Source: Alphaproteobacteria bacterium HGW-Alphaproteobacteria-1 (lineage in GTDB: Bacteria > Pseudomonadota > Alphaproteobacteria > Rhodobacterales > Rhodobacteraceae). From it: a stretch of DNA of 53,539 bases. Of this stretch, positions 26,161-41,460 are shown piece by piece (the first letter of the stretch is position 1; each line of letters opens with the position of its first letter). The notes below the pieces were generated by a model. That model saw only the letters and a list, made by a program, of their open reading frames with translations, searched no databases and was not told the DNA's origin. The DNA is taken from contig PHEQ01000019.1 of the NCBI GenBank assembly GCA_002842985.1, forward strand, positions 1 through 53,539, read 5' to 3'. Made by a program: the position numbers and the translations under genes.

Positions 26161-26706
26161 TCAGGCGCGGATTTCCGCCGTGTTTTCCGCCTCGGCAAAG
26201 ATCTGCGCGGCGTGACGCTCCAGATAGATGCGCAGCCAGGGCGTATAGGCGGCAGGGGCGTTTGCGATCCGCGTCGTCAGCGCGGCGCGGCTGACCCAGT
26301 CGACCGCCATCACCTCTTCGGGGTTGGGACGCGGGGTGATGCGCCTCGCGACATGGGCAACGAACACCTCCACCACCTCATGCTCGACCAGCCCGCCCCC
26401 CACATCGGCGCGATATTCCACCTGCCCGCGCGGGCGTAGGTCCAGCCCGGTGATCCCCAACTCCTCGTCAAGCCGACGCTCGGCACAGGCCAGCCCCGCC
26501 TCGCCCCAGCGGGGATGGGTGCAGCAGGTATTCGCCCAGAGGCCCGGCGTGTGATATTTCCCCAGCGCACGGCGCTGGATCAGCACCTCATCGCCATGCA
26601 GCACGAAAACCGACACCGCCTTGTGCCGCAGCCCGCGCCGATGCGCCTCGAGCTTTTCGACGGCCACCAGATCGCCGCCAAGCCAGGTTGGGATCATGTC
26701 GCTCAT
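26161..26706 (-). CDS. idi: isopentenyl-diphosphate delta-isomerase (type I)
   Basis: A 181-aa Nudix-fold isomerase interconverting IPP and DMAPP, which supplies the geranylgeranyl tail of bacteriochlorophyll and carotenoids. The active Cys is in NTCCTHPRWGE (Cys62 by alignment), with metal-binding acids in RRLDEELGI and in the HEVVEVF segment. Last gene of the bchG-pucC-like-bchP-idi string; its ATG overlaps the bchP stop. Presence in the photosynthesis cluster is usual for Rhodobacterales. Confidence 0.96.
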   Translation of the reverse strand: MSDMIPTWLGGDLVAVEKLEAHRRGLRHKAVSVFVLHGDEVLIQRRALGKYHTPGLWANTCCTHPRWGEAGLACAERRLDEELGITGLDLRPRGQVEYRADVGGGLVEHEVVEVFVAHVARRITPRPNPEEVMAVDWVSRAALTTRIANAPAAYTPWLRIYLERHAAQIFAEAENTAEIRA

Positions 26707-27887
26707 GTATATCCCGCCGGCACCAGTCGCGTCAGATGCGCAAGGTTCTTCAACCCGATCTTCACATGTGCCATGGGTCGCGCCCGCACCAGCTTCTTGT
26801 TCATGTAGGCCTCGAATGTCAGCCGCTGCACGTCGATGTCATGGCAGAGCGACACGAACCGCTCGCGCCGCTCATCGGACTTGTAATAGGCATTCTGCAT
26901 CGAGGCCAGCACCCGGAAAACGGTCTTGTGCTCGCGCATGAAGAGGCTGCGCGCCAGCCGCAGATCCTTGACACGGCCCGAGGCCAGACAGGCCGCCGCC
27001 GCCGTCGCGGCCACGCGCCCGCCCACCATGGCGTAATAGATGCCCTCGCCCGAACTGGGGGCCACCACCCCCGCCGCGTCTCCCGCGAGCACCACGTCGC
27101 GGCCGTTGTCCCAGCGGTCGAGCGGTTTGAGGGGAATCGGCGCGCCCTCGCGCCGGATGGTCGGGCAATCGGCCAGCCCGCTCGCCGCGCGCAGATCCGC
27201 GGTGGCCTGCTTGAGGTCCACCCCCTTGACCATCGACCCCATGCCGATGCTCGCCGATTTGCCATGCGGGAACACCCAGCCATAGAAATCCGGCGAGATG
27301 CGCCCGTCATAGATCACGTCGCAGCGCGCCGGATCATAGGCGCCGACCGCGTTCGGTGCCTCGATGATTTCGTGATACGCAATCACGTAAGGAATACGGT
27401 CGCCCCCCGGCACCTCGGTCCGCGCCACGTTAGAGCGCGCGCCATCCGCGCCGATCACCAGCTTGGTGCGCAGCGTCCGCTCCTCGCCCGATACCTTGTC
27501 GCGGCAGATCACCGCCGTGCCCTCGGCATCACGCTCGATCCGCAGCCAGGTGCCGGTCGTGCGCGTGGCGCCCGCCTGCTCGGCCCTCACGCGCAGGAAT
27601 TCGTCGAAATCCTCGCGGTCCACCATGCCGACAAAGCCGTTCTCGATGGGAATGTCCACCTTGCGCCCCGTGGGCGAGATCATCCGCGCCGTGGTGATCT
27701 TGGCCACAAGCAAATGCTCGGGAATGTCGAAGTCCGCAATCAGGCGCGGCGGAATCGCGCCACCGCAGGGCTTGATCCGCCCTGCCCGGTCCAAGAGCGC
27801 CACCTTGTGCCCCGAGCGCGCCAGATCTTCGGCGGCCGTCGCCCCGGACGGCCCGCCGCCTATGATCACCACATCAAACATTGTCAT
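26703..27887 (-). CDS. bchP: geranylgeranyl diphosphate/bacteriochlorophyll reductase
   Basis: A 394-aa FAD-dependent oxidoreductase that reduces the geranylgeranyl tail to phytyl using NADPH. The N-terminal dinucleotide motif VVIIGGGPSGATAAEDLA is at 5-22, with KPCGGAIPP near 39-47, LVIGADGARSNVAR near 139-152 and GDAAGVVAPSSGEGI near 277-291. It is coupled by ATGA overlaps to the pucC-like gene before it and idi after it. Confidence 0.96.
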   Translation of the reverse strand: MTMFDVVIIGGGPSGATAAEDLARSGHKVALLDRAGRIKPCGGAIPPRLIADFDIPEHLLVAKITTARMISPTGRKVDIPIENGFVGMVDREDFDEFLRVRAEQAGATRTTGTWLRIERDAEGTAVICRDKVSGEERTLRTKLVIGADGARSNVARTEVPGGDRIPYVIAYHEIIEAPNAVGAYDPARCDVIYDGRISPDFYGWVFPHGKSASIGMGSMVKGVDLKQATADLRAASGLADCPTIRREGAPIPLKPLDRWDNGRDVVLAGDAAGVVAPSSGEGIYYAMVGGRVAATAAAACLASGRVKDLRLARSLFMREHKTVFRVLASMQNAYYKSDERRERFVSLCHDIDVQRLTFEAYMNKKLVRARPMAHVKIGLKNLAHLTRLVPAGYT

Positions 27888-29176
27888 TCCCCCGGCACTG
27901 GCACCGCGCCGCGCGCGTGCCCATGGTCGATCACCCGCAGCGCCAGAAGCGCCGCCAGCACGAAAAGCGCGGCCTCGGCATAGAACACCGCGCCAAAGCC
28001 CGCCGCGTCATTGCCAAGGACCGCGCGCAGCACATCCGCCGCCGCCGCCCCCATCAGCCCACCGAAACCCGCCGCAATCGCCTGCGCCGCGCCCCAGAGG
28101 CCCATCCGCGTGCCCTCGCGCGCCGCGCGCCCCTCGCCCGCCAGCGCCATCATCGCGCCGATGGCCGCAACCGCGAACATGCCGTTGAACACCCCAAGCG
28201 CCACAACGGCGGGCACCAGCGCCGCCGCCACCCCCGCCGCGCCCAGAAAGGCAATGACCGACAGCGCCACCGCAGAGCCAAGGCACCCCGCCACCACCCA
28301 ATGCCGGAGCGAGCCGAGGCGCAGCCCGGTGGCCGCGATGCCGACCATCAGCATCCCCACGAACACGCCCCCGTTCTGCGCCCCCGAAAGCTGCGTCGAT
28401 TGCCCCGGCGTCATGCCAAAGACAAGGCCTGCATAGGGTTCGAGGATCAGTTCCTGCATGAAATAGGCGGTCATCGACAGGAAAACGAAAATGGTGAAAT
28501 TGCGCGCCGCAGGTTCTGCCCAGACCTCGGACAGCCCCTCGCGAAAGCGCATCGGCCGGGCCTCTGGCGCAGGGGCCGCCCCCGTGCGCCGCTCGATCCC
28601 GGCAATGGCCAGCGATGTGACCAGAACCGCGCCGATGCCCACGATGCCCACGATCTCCAAAAGAAGTGCGGGCGTGTAGGGGTCCAGAAAATGCCCCACG
28701 GTCGTCGCCGTCACCGCGATCCCGCCGATCATCATCAGCCAGGTAATCGTCGCCGCCGCCGCCCGTCGGCGCGGCGCACACGCACTTGCCAGCAGCGCCA
28801 GAAGCGAGGTGCCCGAGGCCCCCGCGCCCAAGCCAATCAGCGCATAGGCCAGCACCGAGAGCGCAAGGCCCGCACCGAATTGCGTCGCCATCAGCACCAC
28901 GCCGAGGGCCGCAAGCCACGCGCCGCCGCCCAGCACCGCCATGCCGCCGATGATCCAGCGCGTGCGATGCCCGGACGTGTCCGACAAGAACCCCCAGTTG
29001 GGCCGCGTGATCTGAATTCCGTAGTGCAGCCCAACCAGCAGCCCCGGCAGCACCGCAGGCAACGCCAGTTCCACCACCATCAACCGGTTGAGCGTCGAGG
29101 TCGTGAGCACCACCACCGCGCCGAGGCACATCTGCACGAGGCCCATCCGAACGATCTGCACCCAGCTCAGGCTCAT
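27884..29176 (-). CDS. PucC/LhaA-family (BCD) major facilitator membrane protein
   Basis: A 430-aa protein with about 12 membrane helices, of the BCD branch of the major facilitator superfamily (PucC, LhaA, Bch2). Typical stretches are TTSTLNRLMVVELALPA near the start, RPNWGFLSDTSGHRTRW, and FMQELILEPYAGLVFGM. Members assist light-harvesting complex assembly or handle bacteriochlorophyll. The copy between bchG and bchP corresponds to Rhodobacter ORF428-type genes. It is paralogous to lhaA in this window. Coupled on both sides by ATGA overlaps. Confidence 0.9.
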   Translation of the reverse strand: MSLSWVQIVRMGLVQMCLGAVVVLTTSTLNRLMVVELALPAVLPGLLVGLHYGIQITRPNWGFLSDTSGHRTRWIIGGMAVLGGGAWLAALGVVLMATQFGAGLALSVLAYALIGLGAGASGTSLLALLASACAPRRRAAAATITWLMMIGGIAVTATTVGHFLDPYTPALLLEIVGIVGIGAVLVTSLAIAGIERRTGAAPAPEARPMRFREGLSEVWAEPAARNFTIFVFLSMTAYFMQELILEPYAGLVFGMTPGQSTQLSGAQNGGVFVGMLMVGIAATGLRLGSLRHWVVAGCLGSAVALSVIAFLGAAGVAAALVPAVVALGVFNGMFAVAAIGAMMALAGEGRAAREGTRMGLWGAAQAIAAGFGGLMGAAAADVLRAVLGNDAAGFGAVFYAEAALFVLAALLALRVIDHGHARGAVPVPGE

Positions 29177-30084
29177 CCCAATCCTCCCAGCCCGCGCAGG
29201 GCAAAGGCGGCCACCATCATGCCGCTGACATAAAGCGTCACACCGGTGCCGTTATACCACGGCGCGCGGCCCTTGGGATCGGATAGAAGCACGCGCATCG
29301 CCAGACCTTGACCGATGACAAGCGCACCGATGGCTGCGGCATGAAAAGGCCGGTCCCAACCCAGCAATAGCGCGATCACCACGAATTGCGGCACCACCAT
29401 GACCACGCAGGCCACCCGCGCCGCCCGTTCGGGGCCAAGCGTTACGGGGAGCGAGTTCACGCCCATGATCCGGTCGCCCTCCAATGCCTTGAAATCGTTG
29501 AGCGTCATTATGCCATGCGCGCCGATGGCATAGAGGGCCGCTATCGCCACCACCTCCCAGGCGGGCGCGCCCGCCGCCAGCACCGCCGCGCCGGTGAACC
29601 ATGGCAGACCCTCATAGCACAGCCCCACAAGCCCCGGCCCCCAGACGCCCGAGCGTTTGAGGCGCACCGGCTCGGCGGAATAGGCCCAGGCGGCCAGCAC
29701 CCCGAACACCGTCGCGCCAAACCCCCACGGCCCCAGCGCAAGCCCCATAGCCAGCGCCAGCGCGCTCATCGCCAGCGCCACCCACAGGCCCCAGCGCCCC
29801 GGCACCCTGCCCGAGGGGATCGGGCGGTCCGGTTCGTTGATCGCGTCCACATGCCGGTCGCACCAGTCATTCGCAGCCTGACTCATCCCGCAGACCACCG
29901 GCCCCGCCAGCACCATGCCCAGAGCCACCAGCCACGGTGCCGAACCGATCGGCACGCCCGAGGACACGACCCCGCAGAGATAGGCCCAGATCGGGGGAAA
30001 CCACGTCACCGGCTTGAGCAGCGTCAGAAGCGCGCGCGGCTCGGGATAGCGGCGAAGGGGGTGTAAATTCGTGGCGACACTCAT
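29173..30084 (-). CDS. bchG: bacteriochlorophyll synthase
   Basis: A 303-aa UbiA-type prenyltransferase with seven to nine membrane helices that esterifies bacteriochlorophyllide a with geranylgeranyl diphosphate. The first Asp-rich motif is NDWCDRHVDAINEPDRP (72-88) and the second lies around LNDFKALEGDRI. The ATG (30082-30084) has no ribosome site: a PpsR palindrome begins two bases upstream. The message may be leaderless or start very close to the ATG. First gene of the string bchG-pucC-like-bchP-idi. Confidence 0.95.
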   Translation of the reverse strand: MSVATNLHPLRRYPEPRALLTLLKPVTWFPPIWAYLCGVVSSGVPIGSAPWLVALGMVLAGPVVCGMSQAANDWCDRHVDAINEPDRPIPSGRVPGRWGLWVALAMSALALAMGLALGPWGFGATVFGVLAAWAYSAEPVRLKRSGVWGPGLVGLCYEGLPWFTGAAVLAAGAPAWEVVAIAALYAIGAHGIMTLNDFKALEGDRIMGVNSLPVTLGPERAARVACVVMVVPQFVVIALLLGWDRPFHAAAIGALVIGQGLAMRVLLSDPKGRAPWYNGTGVTLYVSGMMVAAFALRGLGGLG

Positions 30085-30085
30085 G

Positions 30086-30103
30086 TGTCAATTAAACTAT
30101 ACA
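30086..30103. promoter_or_regulatory. PpsR/CrtJ binding site abutting the bchG start codon
   Basis: TGTCAATTAAACTATACA matches TGT-N12-ACA and ends two bases before the bchG ATG, in the 62-bp gap between ppsR and bchG. Bound repressor here would block initiation or read-through from ppsR. Confidence 0.8.
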
Positions 30104-30146
30104 TTCCGAGTCGCGGAAAGGCTTTTCTGAGCGATTGCCCCGCCGC

Positions 30147-31571
30147 TCACTCGGAACTGTTGAGCAACCCGTATTTGCGCAGCTTCACATAGAGGCTCTG
30201 CCGCGACAGGCCCAGCATCTCGGCGGCGGCGACGCGGTTGTTGGCCGTCAGCCGCACGGCGGTCTCGATGCACATTTTCTCGACCACGTCCGAGGTGGCC
30301 GACACCAGTTCCTTGAGCGACGCCGTGCCGACAAGATCCATGACGCTCTTCATCGCCTCGTCGCTGACACCGACCGCGTCGACTGTCACCTCGGCGGCAT
30401 CGCGCGCCGTGCTTTCGCGGATAATGAAGCCAAAGCCCAGATCCACCCCCCGCTGGCGCAGCCGCGTGACGGAAATCTCGACCGGCGCGCGCGTGCCGAC
30501 CACGCTTTGCACCTGCGCGGCATAGCGGCGCATCCGACCGCGTTTCGTTGCACCCTCCATCAGGAGCTTGAGATCGACCGAGCCGCGCACAAGGAAATCC
30601 GCCAGCGATTCGCCCTTCAGGTCGCGCAGTTGCGCCGCGTCCGCCAGCACCAGAAACGCCTCGTTCGCCTCGCGGATCGCACCCTTGCCATCGGTCAGCA
30701 CGATGGCATCTCCCGCATCGGCATAAAGCGTCGCAAGCGCGCCCGCGAATTCCGGCCCCGCTCCATCGCTGTCGTCCATGGGCGCGATGCGGCAGAGCAT
30801 GTAAAGGTTGCCCGCTGCACGGAAATATTCAGGCAGCACCTTGAGCACGCGCCCGTTGCGCCGCGACACGATGTCGATGCCGCGCATCTCGTCGGCCACC
30901 GCCGCCGCCTGAAGCGCATCAGCCAGTTCCGCCCGCCTGCGTCCCTCGAAGACCTGCGCAAACGAGGTGCCGCGCAGCGTATCCACCTTGCTTCCCAGAA
31001 GCTGCGCCGCCGCCGAATTGATATCGCGGATGCGCCCCGGCTCCGGCTCGATCAGCACAAGCGGCGTCTCGGAAGCCTCCAGCACGACGCGGTAGAACGT
31101 CTCGGTGCCGCGCAAAAGCTGCCCGTCACGCTCGCGCGCGGTCTGCTCGGCCACCAGCCGCTGTTGCACCTCCGCATAGGGCTGCATGTCACGCCCGAGC
31201 AGCAAAACTGCGCCCTTCTCGCCCGCACGGTGCAGCGTGTAGCGCACCGGGGCTTCCCAATTGGCATTGTCCACATGGTTGATTTCGATCGGGCGCGGGT
31301 CCAGCCCCGGATCGGCCCGCATCAGCGCCACACGCTCGGAAAATTTCTCGCGGCTCTCGGGGGCCAGAAAATCTTGAAAGCAGCGCCCGACCCAATGATC
31401 CAGGCTGCCCAGCGACGGGCTGTCGGTATTGGTCGAAATGCCCTCGACAATGCCATCGGGGCTCAGCAGGACTGCCATATCCGCCGCCTGCTCGACCAGC
31501 CCCGGAATGTCCACGACAGTCGGGAGGTGCCCGGCCCGCAGCCTTTGGGATGTTTGCTCTATCTTGCTCAC
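30147..31571 (-). CDS. ppsR: photosynthesis gene repressor PpsR (CrtJ)
   Basis: A 474-aa redox-responsive repressor of bch, crt, puc and related genes. Three PAS-like domains lie at about 30-130, 150-265 and 280-390, and a FIS-type helix-turn-helix at 442-470 (NNRVAAAEMLGLSRQSLYVKL). Cys260 (YMLCRIAP) and Cys434 (EKMCIETA) correspond to the two redox cysteines of Rhodobacter PpsR (251 and 424), so disulfide or thiol-based control is possible. The start is GTG at 31569-31571; no in-frame ATG is near. It follows ppaA by 52 bp. Confidence 0.95.
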   Translation of the reverse strand: MSKIEQTSQRLRAGHLPTVVDIPGLVEQAADMAVLLSPDGIVEGISTNTDSPSLGSLDHWVGRCFQDFLAPESREKFSERVALMRADPGLDPRPIEINHVDNANWEAPVRYTLHRAGEKGAVLLLGRDMQPYAEVQQRLVAEQTARERDGQLLRGTETFYRVVLEASETPLVLIEPEPGRIRDINSAAAQLLGSKVDTLRGTSFAQVFEGRRRAELADALQAAAVADEMRGIDIVSRRNGRVLKVLPEYFRAAGNLYMLCRIAPMDDSDGAGPEFAGALATLYADAGDAIVLTDGKGAIREANEAFLVLADAAQLRDLKGESLADFLVRGSVDLKLLMEGATKRGRMRRYAAQVQSVVGTRAPVEISVTRLRQRGVDLGFGFIIRESTARDAAEVTVDAVGVSDEAMKSVMDLVGTASLKELVSATSDVVEKMCIETAVRLTANNRVAAAEMLGLSRQSLYVKLRKYGLLNSSE

Positions 31572-31623
31572 CGTCTCACCATCCCCAGCCTGGCCGTTGC
31601 GGGATTATTCACGGTGCCTTGCC

Positions 31624-32427
31624 TCAATTGATGTCGTGTGCCGACAGAGGCTCAGATACCGTGGCCAATCCGCATCGCTCTATCGCTTCGCGAACCGATT
31701 TAACGGCGAAATCCGCACCCGTCGTTTTTTCCACGGGCGCTCGTTCCGACACGATCCTGCCACCTATGACGACCGGGGGCAGGTTGTCCACATGCTCTCT
31801 TAGGAATTTGACCAGATTTCCGGCATTTTCAACCGATTTCCACGTCGAAAGCGAGAAGGCAATCATGGAAAAGCGACTTGTGCGCAAAACCTCGGCAAGC
31901 TCGCGCTCTTCCAGCCCGATGCAGAGCCGCACCCAGACACCGTTGCGGCGGAAATTGTCGGCGGCCACAAAGGCGCCCAGCGAATGCTGCTCGAAGGCCG
32001 GAATGACCAGCAGCACCGATTGTCCCAGCGGGATGCTGCGGTCGGGCCAGTGCCCCTCGCGCCCCTCGCCCGCCGCCCGGAACAACGCCTGAAGCCGCGA
32101 GGCACCAAGTGTCACATCGATGAAACTCGCGCGGTCCGAGATCCACATCTCGCCGAGCCGATGGGCGGCCGCTGGCACATATTCCTGATAGAACCGCTCT
32201 GACGAAACCCCGCTCGAGATCAGCGAAGAAATCACCGCGTGATGGCTTGTCTCCGCCTCCGACATCAGCGCCTCGCAGAAGCGGTCCACCCATTCGTCCC
32301 GGGTGCGCGGGCGGTTGTCGGTATAATTCGACGCCACCTTGCGGAGCGCCGATTCTACCAAAATCCGTATGGCCGAGCCTTGCGGGCCACGTGCTCCGGA
32401 CTTGTCGTGCTTAGTCTCGTCTCCCAT
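31624..32427 (-). CDS. ppaA: PpaA/AerR, cobalamin-binding antirepressor of PpsR
   Basis: A 267-aa regulator. Residues about 40-125 form a four-helix part with the B12-contact motif EMWISDRASFIDVTLGASRLQ (94-114). Residues about 130-255 form a Rossmann-type B12 domain with His148 in FEQHSLGAF, the expected axial ligand. In Rhodobacter, light-modified cobalamin bound by AerR/PpaA alters PpsR/CrtJ repression. ATG 32425-32427 has GGGAGG five bases upstream. A PpsR box lies about 100 bp upstream, so it is probably under feedback. Confidence 0.93.
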   Translation of the reverse strand: MGDETKHDKSGARGPQGSAIRILVESALRKVASNYTDNRPRTRDEWVDRFCEALMSEAETSHHAVISSLISSGVSSERFYQEYVPAAAHRLGEMWISDRASFIDVTLGASRLQALFRAAGEGREGHWPDRSIPLGQSVLLVIPAFEQHSLGAFVAADNFRRNGVWVRLCIGLEERELAEVLRTSRFSMIAFSLSTWKSVENAGNLVKFLREHVDNLPPVVIGGRIVSERAPVEKTTGADFAVKSVREAIERCGLATVSEPLSAHDIN

Positions 32428-32522
32428 GAGTCCCTCCCATGGATGCGGTGTCGACCCCGCCCGGGGCCATACCCGAACACATCTTCACCCGTTCCCCCAA
32501 CTGTGCGCGCGGTCCGCTGCAC

Positions 32523-32540
32523 TGTCAATCATTGCTGACA
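32523..32540. promoter_or_regulatory. PpsR/CrtJ binding site upstream of ppaA
   Basis: TGTCAATCATTGCTGACA matches TGT-N12-ACA. On the minus strand its end gives TTGACA, a -35 element, followed 17 bp later by a weak CACAGT, so the box overlaps the likely ppaA promoter in the ppaA/bchF gap. Confidence 0.8.
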
Positions 32541-32705
32541 GGTGGCGCGCAACATTCCCCGCAAGACCCTGTTCTTGCACGTCATAAAATAATTCACTGC
32601 AAGCAGCTTTCTACCAAGAATATATGAAAAATTAGCGGAAGGCCGATTCTCGGCGCCGCGGGCAGAAGGTGACAAAAACAGGAGACATACAGTCAGACTT
32701 ACATC

Positions 32706-34549
<1,844 letters not shown>

Positions 34550-34552
34550 CCG

Positions 34553-34613
34553 TGTTTCTTCTGGCCATAAATATCCTCTGCGAATCCGGGGGGCCATGCG
34601 CCTCCGGGGGTCG
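34553..34613 (-). repeat. diverged copy of the GAGTATTT...GATGAAG intergenic element between bchN and bchB
   Basis: Read on the minus strand it shows a C/G-rich stretch (CCCCCGGAGGCGCATGG, then CCCCCCGG) and GAGGATATTTATGGCCAGAA. That fits the two clearer copies at 35942 and 46287 in layout but not base for base. It fills the bchN-bchB gap and supplies the G-run before the bchB ATG. Confidence 0.45.
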
Positions 34614-34616
34614 GCC

Positions 34617-36168
34617 ATGAAACTTACCCTCTGGACATATGAAGGCCCGCCCCATGTCGGCGCGATGCGCGTGGCCACCGCCATGAAGGGGCTGCACTAC
34701 GTGCTGCACGCGCCGCAGGGCGATACCTATGCCGATCTTCTCTTCACCATGATCGAGCGCCGCAACCACCGCCCGCCGGTCACCTACACCACCTTCCAGG
34801 CACGCGATCTGGGCGCGGACACGGCCAACCTCTTCAAGACAGCCTGCCGGAATGCCTATGACCGGTTCCGCCCCGAGGCGATGATCGTCGGCGCCTCCTG
34901 CACCGCCGAGTTGATCCAGGACGATCCCGGAGGCATGGCCGAACTTATGGGCCTGCCCTGCCCGGTCATTGCGCTGGAATTGCCCAGCTACCAGCGCAAG
35001 GAAAATTTCGGCGCGGACGAGACCTTTTACCAGATCGCCCGTGCGCTGGCCAAACCGATGGACCGGACGCCACATCTCAGCGCCAACCTGATCGGCCCCA
35101 CCGCCCTCGGTTTTCGCCACCGCGACGACATCACCGAGGTGACGGCGCTCTTGGAAGACATGGGCATCTCGGTCAATGTCTGCGCCCCCTATGGCGCCAC
35201 GCCATCGGATATCGCGCGCCTCGGGGCCGCGCATCTCAACGTGCTGATGTATCCCGAAACGGGCGAGACCGCCTGCCGCTGGATGGCCCGCGCGCTCAAG
35301 GTGCCGCACACCACCACCGTTCCCATCGGCGTCCACGCCACCCGCGATTTCGTGGCCGAGGTGGCCGCCCTCACCGGTGCTGCACCCCGCCTGGATGAGA
35401 CCCGCCTGCGCCAGCCCTGGTATGCGGCCAGCGTGGACAGCACTTACCTCACGGGCAAGCGCGTCTTTATCTTCGGCGACGGCACCCATGTCGTGGCGGC
35501 CGCGCGCATCGCCCGTGACGAGATGGGCTTCGAAGTGGCGGGACTGGGTTGCTACAACCGCGAAATGGCCCGCCCCGTGCGGACGCTCGCCAAGGACTAT
35601 GGCGTAGAGGCGCTCATTACCGACGACTATCTCGAGGTCGAGGCCGCCATCGCGGCGCTCTCCCCCGAAATGATCCTCGGCACGCAGATGGAGCGGATGA
35701 TCGGCAAGCGCCTCGGCATCCCCTGCGCGGTCATCTCGGCCCCGGTCCATGTGCAGGATTTTCCGGCCCGTTACTCACCCCAGATGGGGATCGAAGGCGC
35801 GAACGTGATTTTCGACACCTGGGTGCATCCGCTGGTGATGGGGCTCGAGGAGCACCTCTTGCACATGTTCCGCGACGATCCCGAGTTCCATGACGATGCC
35901 GGGGCCAGCCATCATGGCGCCGCGCATGTGGCGCGCGATGAGGGGGGGCCGTCTGCCCCCCGTCCCGCCACGGGCGGGCACCCCCCCGAGAGTATTTCCG
36001 GAACGATGAAGCCCGAAGGCGCGAGCTGGACGGGCGAGGCCGAGCGCGAATTGAAGAAGATCCCCTTCTTCGTGCGCGGCAAGGCGCGGCGCAACACCGA
36101 AAGCTATGCCGCCGAGCGCGGCCTTTCGGAGATCGACATGGACACGCTTTACGAGGCCAAGGCCCATT

Positions 36169-36179
<11 letters not shown>
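34617..36179 (+). CDS. bchB: light-independent protochlorophyllide reductase subunit B
   Basis: A 520-aa partner of BchN. Asp36 in [12 protein letters not shown] is the unusual fourth ligand of the [4Fe-4S] NB cluster, and [18 protein letters not shown] follows. The catalytic part ends near 430; the C-terminal domain (about 470-520, [20 protein letters not shown]) is intact. The linker residues about 442-465 are encoded by an intergenic repeat unit that keeps the frame, so the linker reads ...[13 protein letters not shown]...[13 protein letters not shown] 34617 begins the conserved [15 protein letters not shown]. Its 3' end overlaps bchH by 11 bp. Confidence 0.96.
35942..36011 (+). repeat. 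intergenic-type repeat element embedded in frame in bchB
   Basis: Hairpin GGGGGG-CCGTCTG-CCCCCC, a second C/G-rich inverted stretch, then AGTATTTCCGGAACGATGAA. The last 20 bases are identical to the copy between acsF and puhE. Here the whole unit is translated as part of the BchB linker without stop or frame change. Confidence 0.8.
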
Positions 36180-40779
<4,600 letters not shown>

Positions 40780-40780
<1 letters not shown>

Positions 40781-41460
40781 TGAGCTACGAGGCCACACGC
40801 GACCGGGTCGAGACATATTTCGACCGCACCGCCACGCAGGTCTGGGCGCGGCTGACCTCGGATGCGCCGGTCAGCCGGATCCGGCAGACCGTGCGCGAGG
40901 GGCGTGATGCGATGCGCGCGGCGATGCTCGCGCGGCTGCCCGAGGATCTGCGCGGCGCCCGCGTGCTCGATGCGGGCTGCGGCGCGGGGCAGATGACGGC
41001 GGAACTGGCCGCGCGCGGGGCCGATGTGCTGGCCTGCGACATCTCTCCGACACTTGTCGAAATTGCATGTCAGCGCCTGCCTTATGCACAGAAAAAGCAA
41101 GTTTCATTTCACTCTGGCGATATGCTCGATCCGGCGCTCGGGCGCTTCGATTTCACCGTGGCGATGGACAGCCTGATCTATTACGCCGAGGCCGACCTCG
41201 CCCGCGCTCTTGACGGGCTGGCCGCGCGCAGTGCGCGGGGCGTGGTCTTTACCGTGGCACCACGCACGCCGCTTCTGATGGCGATGTGGCGCGCGGGCCG
41301 ACTCTTTCCCCGCGCCGACCGCTCGCCCACCATGGTGCCCCATTCCGCGCAGAGACTGGCGCAGGCGCTGCGCTGCGCGGGCAGCGGCGCGCGGCTCACG
41401 CCGCTCGGCCGGGTGTCGCGCGGTTTCTACATTTCAGAGGCGATGGAGGTGCGGCAATGA
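40780..41460 (+). CDS. bchM: Mg-protoporphyrin IX O-methyltransferase
   Basis: A 226-aa SAM-dependent methyltransferase that methylates the ring C propionate before ring E closure. Motif I VLDAGCGAGQMTAEL is at 62-76, DFTVAMDSLIYY near 124-135, and FYISEAMEVR at the end. ATG 40780 overlaps the bchL stop (TGATG) and its own stop overlaps the lhaA ATG, so translation is coupled along bchL-bchM-lhaA. Confidence 0.95.
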
